From the NCBI GenBank assembly GCA_011170375.1, contig DUEV01000002.1, positions 124,001 to 188,000 on the forward strand: DNA of 64,000 nucleotides, written 5' to 3'. The notes under the pieces are model-generated. The model was not told the DNA's origin. It saw nothing but the letters and a program-made list of their open reading frames with translations, and did no database searches. Shown here piece after piece: positions 53,455 to 62,714 of the stretch. The position numbers and the translations under genes are program-made. The first letter of the stretch is position 1. Each line of letters begins with the position of its first letter. The stretch is from Dehalococcoidia bacterium (GTDB lineage Bacteria > Chloroflexota > Dehalococcoidia > Dehalococcoidales > Fen-1064).

Positions 53455-54204
53455 TCACAACCTGTTCTTCGAGAAGTCCCACATCATATTCTTTACCATC
53501 AGTTGAGCCAGCATTTTTTTGAAGAAACTGGGTTTTCTGTCAGAAGCAAATTCAGTCTTATCCTTATAATATTGATAGTCTGCTTGATAATGCTCTTTAT
53601 TGTACTCGGATATTGTTTTGAAAAGGTAAAAATGTAATATCTGCCTCAGTGTTGGCGTACTTTTCTGTCCTTGTTTTATTCTGTCAATTAGCGTGTTAAA
53701 TGCCTTCGTGACTTTTTCTTGATTCCATGCAATCTCTTTTTTTGTCTTTGTCGCAACTCCGAGTTCAGCACATGAGACAACATCAAAACCAAACGTGGTG
53801 AATATACCTTTCATATATTCATTCGCTTGTTTTGCTCCAAACATGGCACATACTGCCATCACCATGGCATATTTACCATAAAAAGGTGGTCTATGCGACA
53901 TGAAACCCAGCCTGCCCATGAAATCCTTCATTAGTGCCGGAATATGATTAACATTTATTGAAGATGCAAATATGACTCCATCAGCATCCATTATCTCTTG
54001 GATAATCATATCCCTGTCATCTTTCAGTGGACAGTGCTCTTCCCCGTAGAGGACACAGCCATAACATCCTATACACTTCTGTAAATTCAGCTCACCAAGC
54101 ATCAGTAATTTGTAGTCAATATCGGGGTAATCTTCCTCTATTTTGCTAAGCACTTCATAAGTATTACCTCGATGCGGGCTACCACAGATTGCGAGTATTT
54201 TCAC
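53455..54204 (-). CDS. NADPH-dependent FMN reductase/iron-sulfur flavoprotein-like protein
   Basis: 249 residues, flavodoxin-like. M-K-I-L-A-I-C-G-S-P-H-R-G-N-T-Y-E-V-L is the FMN phosphate loop. C-I-G-C-Y-G-C then C-P-L-K-D-D is the compact Cys motif that can hold a 4Fe-4S cluster in iron-sulfur flavoproteins, and D-G-V-I-F-A-S-S-I-N-V-N-H-I-P-A the flavin-ring loop. The C-terminal 60 residues are extra and hydrophobic/basic. The start is GTG 54204 with GGAGG upstream. Cytoplasmic electron carrier; partner unknown. Confidence 0.85.
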   Translation of the reverse strand: MKILAICGSPHRGNTYEVLSKIEEDYPDIDYKLLMLGELNLQKCIGCYGCVLYGEEHCPLKDDRDMIIQEIMDADGVIFASSINVNHIPALMKDFMGRLGFMSHRPPFYGKYAMVMAVCAMFGAKQANEYMKGIFTTFGFDVVSCAELGVATKTKKEIAWNQEKVTKAFNTLIDRIKQGQKSTPTLRQILHFYLFKTISEYNKEHYQADYQYYKDKTEFASDRKPSFFKKMLAQLMVKNMMWDFSKNRL

Positions 54205-54414
54205 TCCATACCTCCGATCTTAATTCCTTGACAAAGTATACTGCTCTCTAATCCCTTCCTGTGCCCCATAGTATATTCATAGTGTCGGGCTGTCAACCCT
54301 CTGCAACGACTATACTAGTGCTATCAATCATCGTCCTTAGCCCCCTCTCCTTGACCGTCCTCACCGGACGTTGTACCATTTAACTAGAACCCATTATTAA
54401 GGCTGTCTATTACA

Positions 54415-55233
54415 GTGAGTAATCTCGCCAAAATCAGGGCCCGACCAAAGCTCGAATCGCCAGTTATGCTGGCTGCCTGGCCTGGTGTCGGTAACGTATC
54501 GATGATTTTAGCCAGCTATCTACTGAAGAAGCTGGAATTCAAGACGTTGGGTGAGATTGAAGCCTCCTATTTCTTCGACCCGATTGGAGTTGTCGCCAGT
54601 AACAACGTGGTAGAAGCCCCCCAGTTCCCCCAGAGCCGTTTCTACTATCGCAAGGGCACTAACGAAGCAGAACGCGACCTGATACTTTTCATTGGTGATG
54701 ACCAGCCAGCCACCAAAGTGTATGAGCTAGCCAGAGCTGTCCTCGATGTCGGTGCCGCATTTCAGATTGAAAAAGTAATCACCTGTGCCGCAGCCCTGAC
54801 ACGAATTCACTTCACGGAGCAGCCCCGGGTCTGGGGAGTAGCCACCGGCCAGGAAATGACCACAGAATTGCAGGAATATGACCTGGTACATCGTGGCAAC
54901 CTCCAGATTGCCGGGTTGAATGGCCTGCTCCTTGGAGCAGCCAAGGAAAGGGGAATCAACGGTATCTGCTTGCTGGGTGAGGTACCGGCACACGCGTCAC
55001 GAGTCGAGAACCCGATGGCTGCCCTGGCAATTCTGGAAGTTCTGTCCAGGATGCTCGGCATCGAAGTAGATACTACCGAACTTTCCGAAACAGCTAGCGA
55101 AACAAAGGAGCAAATCAAGCAGGCAACAGCCGTCGCCATGGGCGAGTACATTGAGCATTTTACCCAGCCTATCTGGCAACAGGGAGATAATGGTGAAGAG
55201 TTCGATGACGAAGAAGACGATGAGGAAGATTGA
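54415..55233 (+). CDS. PAC2 family protein with acidic tail
   Basis: 272 residues. A-A-W-P-G-V-G-N-V-S-M-I-L-A-S-Y-L, then F-I-G-D-D-Q-P-A, A-A-A-L-T-R-I-H-F and G-L-N-G-L-L-L-G-A-A-K-E-R-G-I-N-G-I-C-L-L-G-E-V-P are the PAC2/ATP-binding hallmarks. The C-terminus is 12 residues of nearly all D/E. The family was named from proteasome assembly, but bacterial members are of unknown function. The start GTG 54415 lacks a strong site. HEAT-repeat and GNAT genes follow in close spacing, making a three-gene unit. Confidence 0.88.
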   Translation: MSNLAKIRARPKLESPVMLAAWPGVGNVSMILASYLLKKLEFKTLGEIEASYFFDPIGVVASNNVVEAPQFPQSRFYYRKGTNEAERDLILFIGDDQPATKVYELARAVLDVGAAFQIEKVITCAAALTRIHFTEQPRVWGVATGQEMTTELQEYDLVHRGNLQIAGLNGLLLGAAKERGINGICLLGEVPAHASRVENPMAALAILEVLSRMLGIEVDTTELSETASETKEQIKQATAVAMGEYIEHFTQPIWQQGDNGEEFDDEEDDEED

Positions 55234-55267
55234 GCTACGGTCAATCTCTCCTTCAGGGGATGTTTAG

Positions 55268-56179
55268 GTGTCAGTCGAGGAAGCGATAGCTAAGCTAAAA
55301 GATAACGACCTGTCAGACTCCAACCTGGCCGAATTATCAGGTCTTGATACACAGCAAATGACACTGTTCGAGCAGACCTGGACAAATATTGAAACGGAAC
55401 AGAGGCGTCGGATAGTCGACCATCTGGTCAGATTGGCCGAAAAGAATTTCGGGCTCAGCTTTGACAGCATCTTCAAAACCCTCCTGAAAGACCCAAGTGC
55501 TGAGATAAGGAGCCAGGCAATTGAGGGGCTATGGGAACACGAGGAGCCCTCACTGGTTCCACTGCTTATCAGCCTGCTCGAGGAAGACGATTCGGTGAAG
55601 GTCCAGACCAAAGCAGCGGTTGCTCTGGGCAGGTTTGCCATGCTCGCTGCATATGGTAAGCTCGATGAAGACGATGTCACAAAAATAGGCCAGGCCCTGC
55701 TGTCCGTGATTAATGAAGAAACCAAGCCAGTAGATGTTAGATGTGTTGCCCTGGAGGCAGCCGCCCCGCTCCCTCTGCCCGGAGTCAGCAAGGCAATTAA
55801 GGAAAACTACGACAGCAGTGATGACAGGCTATTAATAAGCTCCATACGTGCCATGGGTACAAACTGCGACCCATCGTGGCTGCCAATATTACTCGGTGAG
55901 TTGGAAAGCACCGATGCGGAGAGACGCCGTGCTGCGGCCACCGCCCTCGGTGAACTCGAAGAAGAATTGGCAGTTCCCCAGCTTGCCGAGCTGCTCTATG
56001 ACCCCGATATTGATGTGCAGATGGCATCCATCGAGGCACTGAGTGACATTGGTGGTGCTGAAGCCAAGGAATACCTGGAGCTATGCTTGCAGGACGCCGA
56101 CGAAGATATCAGTCTTGCAGCCGAGGAAGCCCTCATTGACATGGAAGACGAAGAGGACATGGAATCTTTCTTCGGCTGA
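55268..56179 (+). CDS. HEAT-repeat protein
   Basis: 303 residues, GTG start behind AGGGGA. From about residue 80 there are at least four or five HEAT/PBS-lyase-like repeats, for example P-S-A-E-I-R-S-Q-A-I-E-G-L-W, D-D-S-V-K-V-Q-T-K-A-A-V-A-L-G, T-D-A-E-R-R-R-A-A-A-T-A-L-G-E-L and D-I-D-V-Q-M-A-S-I-E-A-L. The alpha-helical solenoid serves as a protein-binding scaffold. It is very acidic at the end. It is flanked by PAC2 and GNAT genes, so it may support that unit; its partner is unknown. Confidence 0.88.
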   Translation: MSVEEAIAKLKDNDLSDSNLAELSGLDTQQMTLFEQTWTNIETEQRRRIVDHLVRLAEKNFGLSFDSIFKTLLKDPSAEIRSQAIEGLWEHEEPSLVPLLISLLEEDDSVKVQTKAAVALGRFAMLAAYGKLDEDDVTKIGQALLSVINEETKPVDVRCVALEAAAPLPLPGVSKAIKENYDSSDDRLLISSIRAMGTNCDPSWLPILLGELESTDAERRRAAATALGELEEELAVPQLAELLYDPDIDVQMASIEALSDIGGAEAKEYLELCLQDADEDISLAAEEALIDMEDEEDMESFFG

Positions 56180-56196
56180 AGTAATTACAGGACAAT

Positions 56197-56736
56197 ATGA
56201 CTGACAGCAGTAAGATAGCACTACGTAGTAAGAGACTCTCCGATGTCAGAAATGACTACGACTGGCAGAGGGACCACGAATTGGCCCGACTGGATGCCAC
56301 CACTCCGATAACCTGTTCTTTCGAAGAGTACCTGGCAGACTATGCCAACGAACTGCGATACCCCTCCCCATCCCGATGTTCCTTCGCCGTAGAAACGCAT
56401 GACGGCCAGCACATCGGTAACTGCGTCTACTACAACACCAACGAAGGCAAGAGCGAGACCGAGTTAGGTATCATAATCGGCGACCGCGAATATTGGAATA
56501 AAGGCTATGGCACCGACGCCGTATCTGCCCTGATAGACCATATATTCCGGCAGACTAAGCTAGACCGTATCCACCTGAAGACCCTGACCTCCAACCTCCG
56601 AGCCCATAAGTGCTTTCAGAAATGCAACCTGAAGCCCTGCGGCTATCTGGAGAGGGATGGGTATGAGTTCCTGCTTATGGAAATCTACCGTACAGAGTGG
56701 CAAAAACTGCAGTTGAAGACATCATCTGCTCTATAA
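56197..56736 (+). CDS. GNAT family N-acetyltransferase (RimJ-like)
   Basis: 179 residues. T-E-L-G-I-I-I-G-D-R-E-Y-W-N-K-G-Y-G-T-D-A-V-S-A-L-I-D-H-I-F (letters separated) is the acetyl-CoA loop and following helix, with V-Y-Y-N before it and L-T-S-N-L-R-A-H-K-C-F-Q-K-C-N-L-K-P-C-G after. The layout fits acetyltransferases of the ribosomal protein/amino acid type. It is 17 bases after the HEAT-repeat gene, probably the same transcript. Substrate unknown. Confidence 0.9.
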   Translation: MTDSSKIALRSKRLSDVRNDYDWQRDHELARLDATTPITCSFEEYLADYANELRYPSPSRCSFAVETHDGQHIGNCVYYNTNEGKSETELGIIIGDREYWNKGYGTDAVSALIDHIFRQTKLDRIHLKTLTSNLRAHKCFQKCNLKPCGYLERDGYEFLLMEIYRTEWQKLQLKTSSAL

Positions 56737-56765
56737 AGACTCAGATGATAAGGTTGTTGTATCTT

Positions 56766-59489
56766 CTACGCCCCCAGAATCTCCTTGTGTCTCAGCGCCC
56801 TCTCCAGTGAGGGCTGCATATCCATCTCGCGGAATCCGTTGATGGCGAAGTCCAGGTGCTCCAGTTCCTCTGGCTTCTCATCGGGGTAGTGCTCCAGGAG
56901 CAGCTCGGCAAGCTGCAGGCGGGTGAGAGCGAGCTCCGGGCGGAACCGCATCTCTGTGCAGACCCTGATGGCTTCCCGGTAGTGTTTACGGGCTTCGTCG
57001 GGTCTTCCGAGAAGAACAGCAGCTGCCCCGAGATGGCGATCCACACATGTACCCCAGTATAGACCTGTTGTATGGATTCCGCTGCCCGAAAACCTTCTAA
57101 GCAACAAATCAGCGACCTTGCGATTCTCGACGATGACCGCCACCTCTAACAGCATTGTATCTTCCCAGGCTTGAGTCTTGTCTTGAACTAAGCCAAGTTG
57201 GGGGCGCGCTTCGTGAATTTGTTGCAGCATTAGTGCGGCTTCTTCCATGTGACCCAAACAGGCCATGGAGAAAGCCTCTAACGCCCATTCGCCATACGCT
57301 TCGGCCATTTCGCTATTACGCTGTAGAGCGCTGAGGCCCCTGCCTGTGTAGATACGGGGCCTCAGCCCGGCCATGCTCGCCGCTATAGCTGCGCCTTCAA
57401 CAAGACCCTTCTCCTGAGATAGAGTCACAATTCGGCGAGTAATATCAATCGCCTCTTCCAATCGGCCATCCATAGCAGTTAGATGGGCATCTACAAGCAA
57501 TCGCCCGATGTGGTCACCGATTCGCTCGAAAATGTCTCTCCGCTCGTCCAGTACCTTCTCAGCTCCTTTACGCTGCCCGAGATGGAGGAGGGCATTGCCT
57601 ACTGCTCTCAGGCCATCGACTACCAACTGCAGAGGGATACCGGAGCGCGAACCTCGCGTCAGTTCCTCAACCAAGGCCTCCAGTTCCAGGATATGCTGCG
57701 GCGTCAAAGAAAAGGTAATGCACCGTTCAGCAACTGACCAGAATATTGCCCGGTCGTCAAGTTGACGGCTGAGTTCGAGAGCCCTGTAGAGACGAGGTAT
57801 ACCTTCTTCTAAACGATCGACCTGACACAAGACCTGGCCTTGCATAAAATCGGCACACACCTGTTCACGGATACCGGCGGACGCGTGGCATTGGGCACGC
57901 TCAGCCCACTCCGCTGCTTCAGCAGTAGCCCACGCTGGCATAGCCATATACGCATATAGCGCTCGGTGGGCAAGCCAGCAGGCATCGGATGCCCGTGAGT
58001 CGTCGCCAATAGCTTCGGCCAAGGTGTAGACCTCGAGTAATTCGTCATCAAGAACACGCCGCGGTTCACCGGAGCACAACAAGGCTTCACTCAGTCTAAT
58101 TAGTAAGTCGCACCGCTTAGCCTTGTCCTCCGGGTCTAGTACTTCCTGCACCTTGAGCGCCTGCTCCAGCAGCCGAACCTCCTCACCATAGGCATAAACA
58201 CTGGCAGCCCTCTGTGCTGCCATCTCACCGTAACTGACTGCCCTGGTAAGGTCATCTGGGTCAGACGAATATGAGAAGTGCTCGGCCAGCTCGGCGGCAC
58301 GTTCCTCGAGTCGCTTTTCGTCGACCTCTTCCAGCGCTCTTCCTACATGCTGGTGGAGTCGTATCCGCCACGGGGCGAGTATTTCCTCGTATAGGGTCTG
58401 CCTGATAAGGGCATGAGTAAAACGATAAGAGACAGTTCCCCCAACCGAGGCGTGCTCTTCGATGATTGCCGAAGCCTTAGCTTCTTCCAGGGCAGCAAAT
58501 ACCTCGTTATCGCGAACACCGGCTACGCGGCGTAGTATTTCCAGTGGGAATTCCCTGCCGATGACGGCAGCAGTGGACAGTACCCGGTTGCATTCCTCGC
58601 TCAAGCGTGAAAGGCGCCTACCAATGACATCCCGCAGCCCCTCGGGTATGCTCAGCTTAAGAGGTGTTTCCCTGGCTAAAAGCCAGTGGCCTTTCTCCCG
58701 GCTGATGACACCTGCCTCAATCAAATAGCGTACGACCTCCTGTACAAAGAGAGGGTTGCCCTCTGTCTGGTGGTGCACTGCCTCGGCCAGACCCTGAGGG
58801 ACAGCCTCCCCTGCGATGTTCTCGAGCATACGGCTGACTTCGCCAATGTCCAAACCATGCAGGAGCACGCGGTCAAAGGTGGTGATACGTCGCAGCTCAG
58901 CCAGAGCGGCGGACAGGGGATGCACACGGTCTACCTCGACATCGCGGTAGGTACCAATAATTAGAAGTCGCGTACCACTGAGATTGCGGACAATATATAT
59001 GAGCATCTCCAGGGTATCCTTATCGGCGTTGTGCAGGTCCTCAAGCACGACCAACAGCGGGCGGGTGATAGCAGCATTACTCACAAAGCCGGTGACGGCA
59101 TGAAACAGACGGTAGCGGTCTTCTTCAGGACTTGCGGGAGGTCTTGGTCTTATCGCCAGTTTTTCCGTGACCTCGGAAACAATCCTTGCCACGTCAGCCG
59201 CACCCGAACCAAGCTCCTTTCTGAGAGCAGATGGGTCACTGGTGAGAATATAAGAACACATTGCCTCGATGAGCGCCAGGTATGGCAGTTTCAGCGACCC
59301 CTCTTCATAGCAGTGCCCCACCACGGTCTTGCCACCGCGTGTTGTCACGTAGGCGGATAATTGCTCCCAGAGAGAGGTCTTGCCGATGCCCGGCTCTCCC
59401 ACCACCATCACGATTGAGCCGTTACCAAACATCGCATTATCAAAGGTCGACTGAAGCAGTTTAAGCTCCGCTTCGCGGCCGACAAACAC
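56766..59489 (-). CDS. Large AAA/STAND ATPase with TPR-like repeats, no fused HTH
   Basis: 907 residues. F-V-G-R-E-A-E-L-K-L-L opens the protein. G-E-P-G-I-G-K-T-S is the Walker A loop (about residues 31-39) and L-L-V-V-L-E-D-L-H-N-A-D Walker B, followed by the STAND-type winged helix and a long alpha-helical solenoid (E-A-I-D-I-T-R-R-I-V, L-E-E-G-I-P-R-L-Y-R-A-L-E-L) to the C-terminus. Relatives (MalT/LuxR-like) end in a DNA-binding LuxR HTH; none is visible here. A small HTH gene lies 72 bases upstream on the same strand, so the regulator appears split in two. GTG start at 59489, weak site. Likely a signal-sensing switch. Confidence 0.85.
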   Translation of the reverse strand: MFVGREAELKLLQSTFDNAMFGNGSIVMVVGEPGIGKTSLWEQLSAYVTTRGGKTVVGHCYEEGSLKLPYLALIEAMCSYILTSDPSALRKELGSGAADVARIVSEVTEKLAIRPRPPASPEEDRYRLFHAVTGFVSNAAITRPLLVVLEDLHNADKDTLEMLIYIVRNLSGTRLLIIGTYRDVEVDRVHPLSAALAELRRITTFDRVLLHGLDIGEVSRMLENIAGEAVPQGLAEAVHHQTEGNPLFVQEVVRYLIEAGVISREKGHWLLARETPLKLSIPEGLRDVIGRRLSRLSEECNRVLSTAAVIGREFPLEILRRVAGVRDNEVFAALEEAKASAIIEEHASVGGTVSYRFTHALIRQTLYEEILAPWRIRLHQHVGRALEEVDEKRLEERAAELAEHFSYSSDPDDLTRAVSYGEMAAQRAASVYAYGEEVRLLEQALKVQEVLDPEDKAKRCDLLIRLSEALLCSGEPRRVLDDELLEVYTLAEAIGDDSRASDACWLAHRALYAYMAMPAWATAEAAEWAERAQCHASAGIREQVCADFMQGQVLCQVDRLEEGIPRLYRALELSRQLDDRAIFWSVAERCITFSLTPQHILELEALVEELTRGSRSGIPLQLVVDGLRAVGNALLHLGQRKGAEKVLDERRDIFERIGDHIGRLLVDAHLTAMDGRLEEAIDITRRIVTLSQEKGLVEGAAIAASMAGLRPRIYTGRGLSALQRNSEMAEAYGEWALEAFSMACLGHMEEAALMLQQIHEARPQLGLVQDKTQAWEDTMLLEVAVIVENRKVADLLLRRFSGSGIHTTGLYWGTCVDRHLGAAAVLLGRPDEARKHYREAIRVCTEMRFRPELALTRLQLAELLLEHYPDEKPEELEHLDFAINGFREMDMQPSLERALRHKEILGA

Positions 59490-59561
59490 CCTGTGGTAGA
59501 TGAAACCTTACTCCACAAGCTCAGTAGTTGAAATGTCTCTCCGTTGCTTGATTTCAACCGC

Positions 59562-59888
59562 TTACTCGATAGACTCCAGGAGGTCTTTCTCCGGTGTCTC
59601 AGGGAATAACTCACCGCATTCGGAGAGAGACAGCGGTTTGCCACGGTGTCTCAGAGAGAGCCGATGGCTCTCGGCCAGGTCGATGATTTGTAGCTGAACG
59701 AATGGTTTGAGAAGACTGGCATAGAGTCCACCCGGTCGCCGGTCTGGCATGGTTCGCAGTTGCGAGATGTACTTGTAACTGACCCCACACTCGTCGGCGT
59801 ACTGGCGGAGGTTGAATTTCCCTGCCTGATTTAGTAAGGAATCCAGGTCCTTTCCGAAGGCAGTCAGTGTTCTGGAACGTTTAACCAT
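59562..59888 (-). CDS. HTH (XRE-like) DNA-binding protein, partner of AAA regulator
   Basis: 108 residues. L-L-N-Q-A-G-K-F-N-L-R-Q-Y-A-D-E-C-G-V-S-Y-K-Y-I-S-Q-L-R (residues about 18-45) is a helix-turn-helix with the usual turn C-G-V-S and recognition helix. The rest may contact the ATPase or a second site. ATG 59888 after AGAGGTT. It is the first gene of a unit with the large ATPase. A TATAAT promoter and a CTCTGG-AA-CCAGAG dyad lie just upstream, so it may regulate itself. Confidence 0.72.
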   Translation of the reverse strand: MVKRSRTLTAFGKDLDSLLNQAGKFNLRQYADECGVSYKYISQLRTMPDRRPGGLYASLLKPFVQLQIIDLAESHRLSLRHRGKPLSLSECGELFPETPEKDLLESIE

Positions 59889-59936
59889 TGCCGTACAACC
59901 TCTTCACTCAGCCCTAGTCACAGATACAGATCACGA

Positions 59937-59990
59937 CTCTGGAACCAGAGAGGTCGCCCGTATTATACAGCATTGCTTGACTCTCAACAA
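59937..59990 (-). promoter_or_regulatory. Promoter and operator-like dyad of HTH/AAA unit
   Basis: On the minus strand TTGTTG (59990-59985), 17-base spacer, TATAAT (59967-59962). The 14-base dyad CTCTGG-AA-CCAGAG (59937-59950) lies just past the predicted transcription start, a position where a repressor would block initiation. Confidence 0.45.
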
Positions 59991-60129
59991 CGGCAGGGAC
60001 ACTATCCAGCACCCCAGCTAACCACTGTTCCTGTTTCCGCTAACCACCTGCTTGTTGAGGTTCATTCTGTAGCTGGTAGCATGAGAACTGATAGTTGTAG
60101 ACACGGGATTTTTGTAAAGGAGGACTCTG

Positions 60130-60441
60130 ATGATTAAATGGGTTGCCATTGCTAACAAGCCGCCCACCATGAGCATGGACGAACTGAAGACATGGTGGCT
60201 GGATGTCCACGCCCCTAATGTTAAAAAGCTCCCCGGCCTGAGGAAATACGTAGTAAGCCTCACTTTTGGCACGCCGGAAGAAGCACCTACTCACGACGGT
60301 ATTGCCGAGCTCTGGTTCGATGACATGGCGGCTCTTCAGAAAGCCATGGAATCCCCCGAAGCAGCAGAAGGGGTCAAAGATTTACAGTCAAGCAAGGTTG
60401 GTTTTACCCACCTGTTCACAGAAGAGCATGCCATCGTCTAG
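60130..60441 (+). CDS. EthD-domain protein
   Basis: 103 residues with ferredoxin-like alpha/beta fold. I-K-W-V-A-I-A-N-K-P-P-T-M-S-M-D-E-L-K-T-W-W-L-D-V-H-A-P is the EthD start, where a conserved H-x-P closes the first helix. V-V-S-L-T-F-G, D-G-I-A-E-L-W-F-D-D and A-L-Q-K-A-M-E-S-P-E match further. AAGGAGG precedes ATG. EthD-fold proteins catalyse ring or hydrolysis steps or assist oxygenases; the role here cannot be given. Confidence 0.88.
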   Translation: MIKWVAIANKPPTMSMDELKTWWLDVHAPNVKKLPGLRKYVVSLTFGTPEEAPTHDGIAELWFDDMAALQKAMESPEAAEGVKDLQSSKVGFTHLFTEEHAIV

Positions 60442-60584
60442 ACCGGTGACTGAAGGATAGTAAAGGCCTTAACTAGCCGTAGCATAGCTAACAATAGAAA
60501 CGTAAGACAAGGGAGGTGATGCCTACTAAAGTAATCTTATACCCGAATGTAAGTCCGATAATATTTTAGAAAGGAGATAAAAAA

Positions 60585-61208
60585 GTGAAAAGGAATACAA
60601 TCAGAATCGTATTGGCTCTCGTGATGGTACTGAGCATCTGTTTCGCCACAGCTGTGCCGGCAACCGCAGATGATGACAATGGTGGTCGTGCTGCCGGTTT
60701 TGCCAGCGGCGCTGGTGAGTGGACTTTCGACGGAGGGGACTACCCGTATCCATGGAACCTGCCCTGGTACGGTGATTTTATATTTCACGTCCAGGAAGCT
60801 CATCACGGGCAACCATCAAAAGGTTTCCAATACAGCACCTGGATTACGGATGACATTGATCCTGTTACGCCAGGTGACCAGCCATACAAAATGTGGATAC
60901 TGGACAGTATAACAGACGTAACAGTTGTGAATCGTGGTGATGGTACTAGTGAGGTATGGGTTCTTTCTGAGATAGTGGCTTGCAGCGATCCTAATTATGT
61001 GGGTACGATGCACATCTTCGCTTACCTTGACGGCGGAACGCCAGGGCGGAATGGCGACAAGATTTTCGCGGCACTAGCACCCTACGACTGGTACCCCGGC
61101 ATGACTCCACAGGACATCTACGAGGCTGGAATTGCGGGAGCACCGCCTCCATTTGATAATCCGTGGTTGTCACCGGTGACCAAGGGTAATGTTGTCGTGA
61201 AACCGTAG
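60585..61208 (+). CDS. Secreted protein of unknown function
   Basis: 207 residues, GTG start with AGAAAGGAG. Residues 1-28 are a Sec signal (M-K-R-N-T-I-R, hydrophobic core, A-T-A then D-D-D) with likely cleavage after Ala28; no lipobox. The mature part is W-, Y- and G-rich (G-E-W-T-F-D-G-G-D-Y-P-Y-P-W-N-L-P-W) with a middle that looks like an all-beta domain (V-T-V-V-N-R-G-D-G-T-S-E-V-W-V-L-S). No known domain assigned. A hairpin follows the stop codon. Confidence 0.7.
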   Translation: MKRNTIRIVLALVMVLSICFATAVPATADDDNGGRAAGFASGAGEWTFDGGDYPYPWNLPWYGDFIFHVQEAHHGQPSKGFQYSTWITDDIDPVTPGDQPYKMWILDSITDVTVVNRGDGTSEVWVLSEIVACSDPNYVGTMHIFAYLDGGTPGRNGDKIFAALAPYDWYPGMTPQDIYEAGIAGAPPPFDNPWLSPVTKGNVVVKP

Positions 61209-61232
61209 TGATTGCTCTCATCTTCACTATTC

Positions 61233-61272
61233 AAGGAGGCCAGCAAATCTTTAATAGCCTGCTGGCCTTCCT
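61233..61272 (+). terminator. Hairpin after secreted-protein gene
   Basis: AGGCCAGCA (61237-61245) pairs with TGCTGGCCT (61260-61268), then a pyrimidine-rich TTCCTCTTCT tail. Likely weak terminator between converging genes. Confidence 0.5.
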
Positions 61273-61304
61273 CTTCTCGGTAAAGAGCCGAACCAGAGTT
61301 AATT

Positions 61305-62714
61305 TCACCCCTGTCGGAACCGGTAGTAGTCCAGAGCATTCCTCAGTGCCAGGGCCCCTCTCTCCAGGCTGGTAAACGCTGGAACTCCAGCGTCTTGGAG
61401 CTTTTTAACGATAGTTCGCGCATCCGCAATAACACGTGGCAACATGGTAAGTTGAAGACATACCATCACCGGTTTAGCAGTCCGGTCTCGCATCTGGGCC
61501 ACCGCCTTGACTTCTTCATCCCGCTGGTCTTCCATACCCGCTGGACCAGCACCACTGGCATTCATCAGCATCACGATATTGTCCGTGTTCGTATCTTGCT
61601 CGATAATATTCATGATGCGCTGCATCTCAAGACGGTTTGGGTTACCGGTATCTATCGGGTTGCGATAGCTGCCACCAATCACACTGAAGAACTCATCGAA
61701 TTTATCAAATGACTCCTGGCTGAGTGGAGGCACCTCCAGCCCGGCCTCGGTGAAAGCATCGGTAATCGCCACCGACTGGCCTCCCGAACCCCCCGCCAGG
61801 ACCACCCGGTCTCCATACACCGGTTTCAAATAAAGCAGAGCCTTCAGGGTATCAATCAGCTCATCCATCCCCAGGACCGGAATCGCCCCGCCCTGTCTCA
61901 TCGCTGCCGTCCAGATGTCCTGAGAGACCGCCAGCGAGCCCGTATGTGAGGCAACCGCCCGGCTGCCACTCTCAGTACGGCCACCCTTCCATATCACCAC
62001 AGGCTTCTTTCTGGAGACCTCCCGCAATACCTCGAGGAGCCGCCTGCCATCCCGCGTTCCTTCCAGATACATGCCAATCACTTTGGTACTCTCATCACGA
62101 CCGAGGTACTCCAGGTACTCAGCCGAGTCAAGCACTGTTCCGTTACCGAAGCTGACCGATTTACTGATATCAACCCCCTGCAGGTGGGCTTCGAGACTGA
62201 AGTTCATAGCGTGGGTGCCGCTCTGCGAGATGAAACCCAGCGGGCCCGTCGTTCCAACATACTGCCCCATGTTCTGCTTCAGGCCAATAGCCGGGTTGAA
62301 TATCCCCATACAGTTAGGGCCGATAAGATGGAAGCCAGCCTCTATGGCGCGCTCAGTCAGGGCACGTTCCAGGTCAGCCCCGTCTTCGGTATCGGTCTCG
62401 GTAAAGCCTGCTGTAAAGAAGTGGGCCGCCGCCACATCCTTCCGAATACAGTCCTCTAGTATCTGGAGAACATACTTCCGACCGACCGTGACAATCGCCA
62501 GGTCTATAGGCTCCGGAATATCCAGCAGGCTGGTGTAGTTCTTCACCCCCATCTCTTCGATTTGCTTGATGGTCTTTGGATTGACCTGTACGGAATAAAG
62601 CTTACCCTTGAAATTTTCGCTGGCACGAAGCCACTGAAAGAACCCTGAATCTCCCACCACAGCCAGAACCTTGGCATTAAAAGCCCTGTCCAACTTGGCC
62701 AAATCTGCTTTCAA
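61305..62714 (-). CDS. NDP-forming acyl-CoA synthetase, alpha-type subunit
   Basis: 469 residues, the length of stand-alone alpha subunits. It has an N-terminal CoA-binding Rossmann fold (A-K-V-L-A-V-V-G-D-S, V-Q-V-N-P-K-T), then G-P-N-C-M-G-I-F-N-P, I-S-Q-S-G-T-H-A-M-N, and S-H-T-G-S-L-A with the His that takes up phosphate in acyl-CoA synthetases (ADP-forming). The start is TTG 62714 behind GAGGTG. It makes ATP or GTP from acyl-CoA, or the reverse, a key energy step in anaerobes. The beta (ATP-grasp) subunit is not in this window. It fits the CoA-transferase and dehydrogenase genes of the region. Confidence 0.88.
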   Translation of the reverse strand: MKADLAKLDRAFNAKVLAVVGDSGFFQWLRASENFKGKLYSVQVNPKTIKQIEEMGVKNYTSLLDIPEPIDLAIVTVGRKYVLQILEDCIRKDVAAAHFFTAGFTETDTEDGADLERALTERAIEAGFHLIGPNCMGIFNPAIGLKQNMGQYVGTTGPLGFISQSGTHAMNFSLEAHLQGVDISKSVSFGNGTVLDSAEYLEYLGRDESTKVIGMYLEGTRDGRRLLEVLREVSRKKPVVIWKGGRTESGSRAVASHTGSLAVSQDIWTAAMRQGGAIPVLGMDELIDTLKALLYLKPVYGDRVVLAGGSGGQSVAITDAFTEAGLEVPPLSQESFDKFDEFFSVIGGSYRNPIDTGNPNRLEMQRIMNIIEQDTNTDNIVMLMNASGAGPAGMEDQRDEEVKAVAQMRDRTAKPVMVCLQLTMLPRVIADARTIVKKLQDAGVPAFTSLERGALALRNALDYYRFRQG

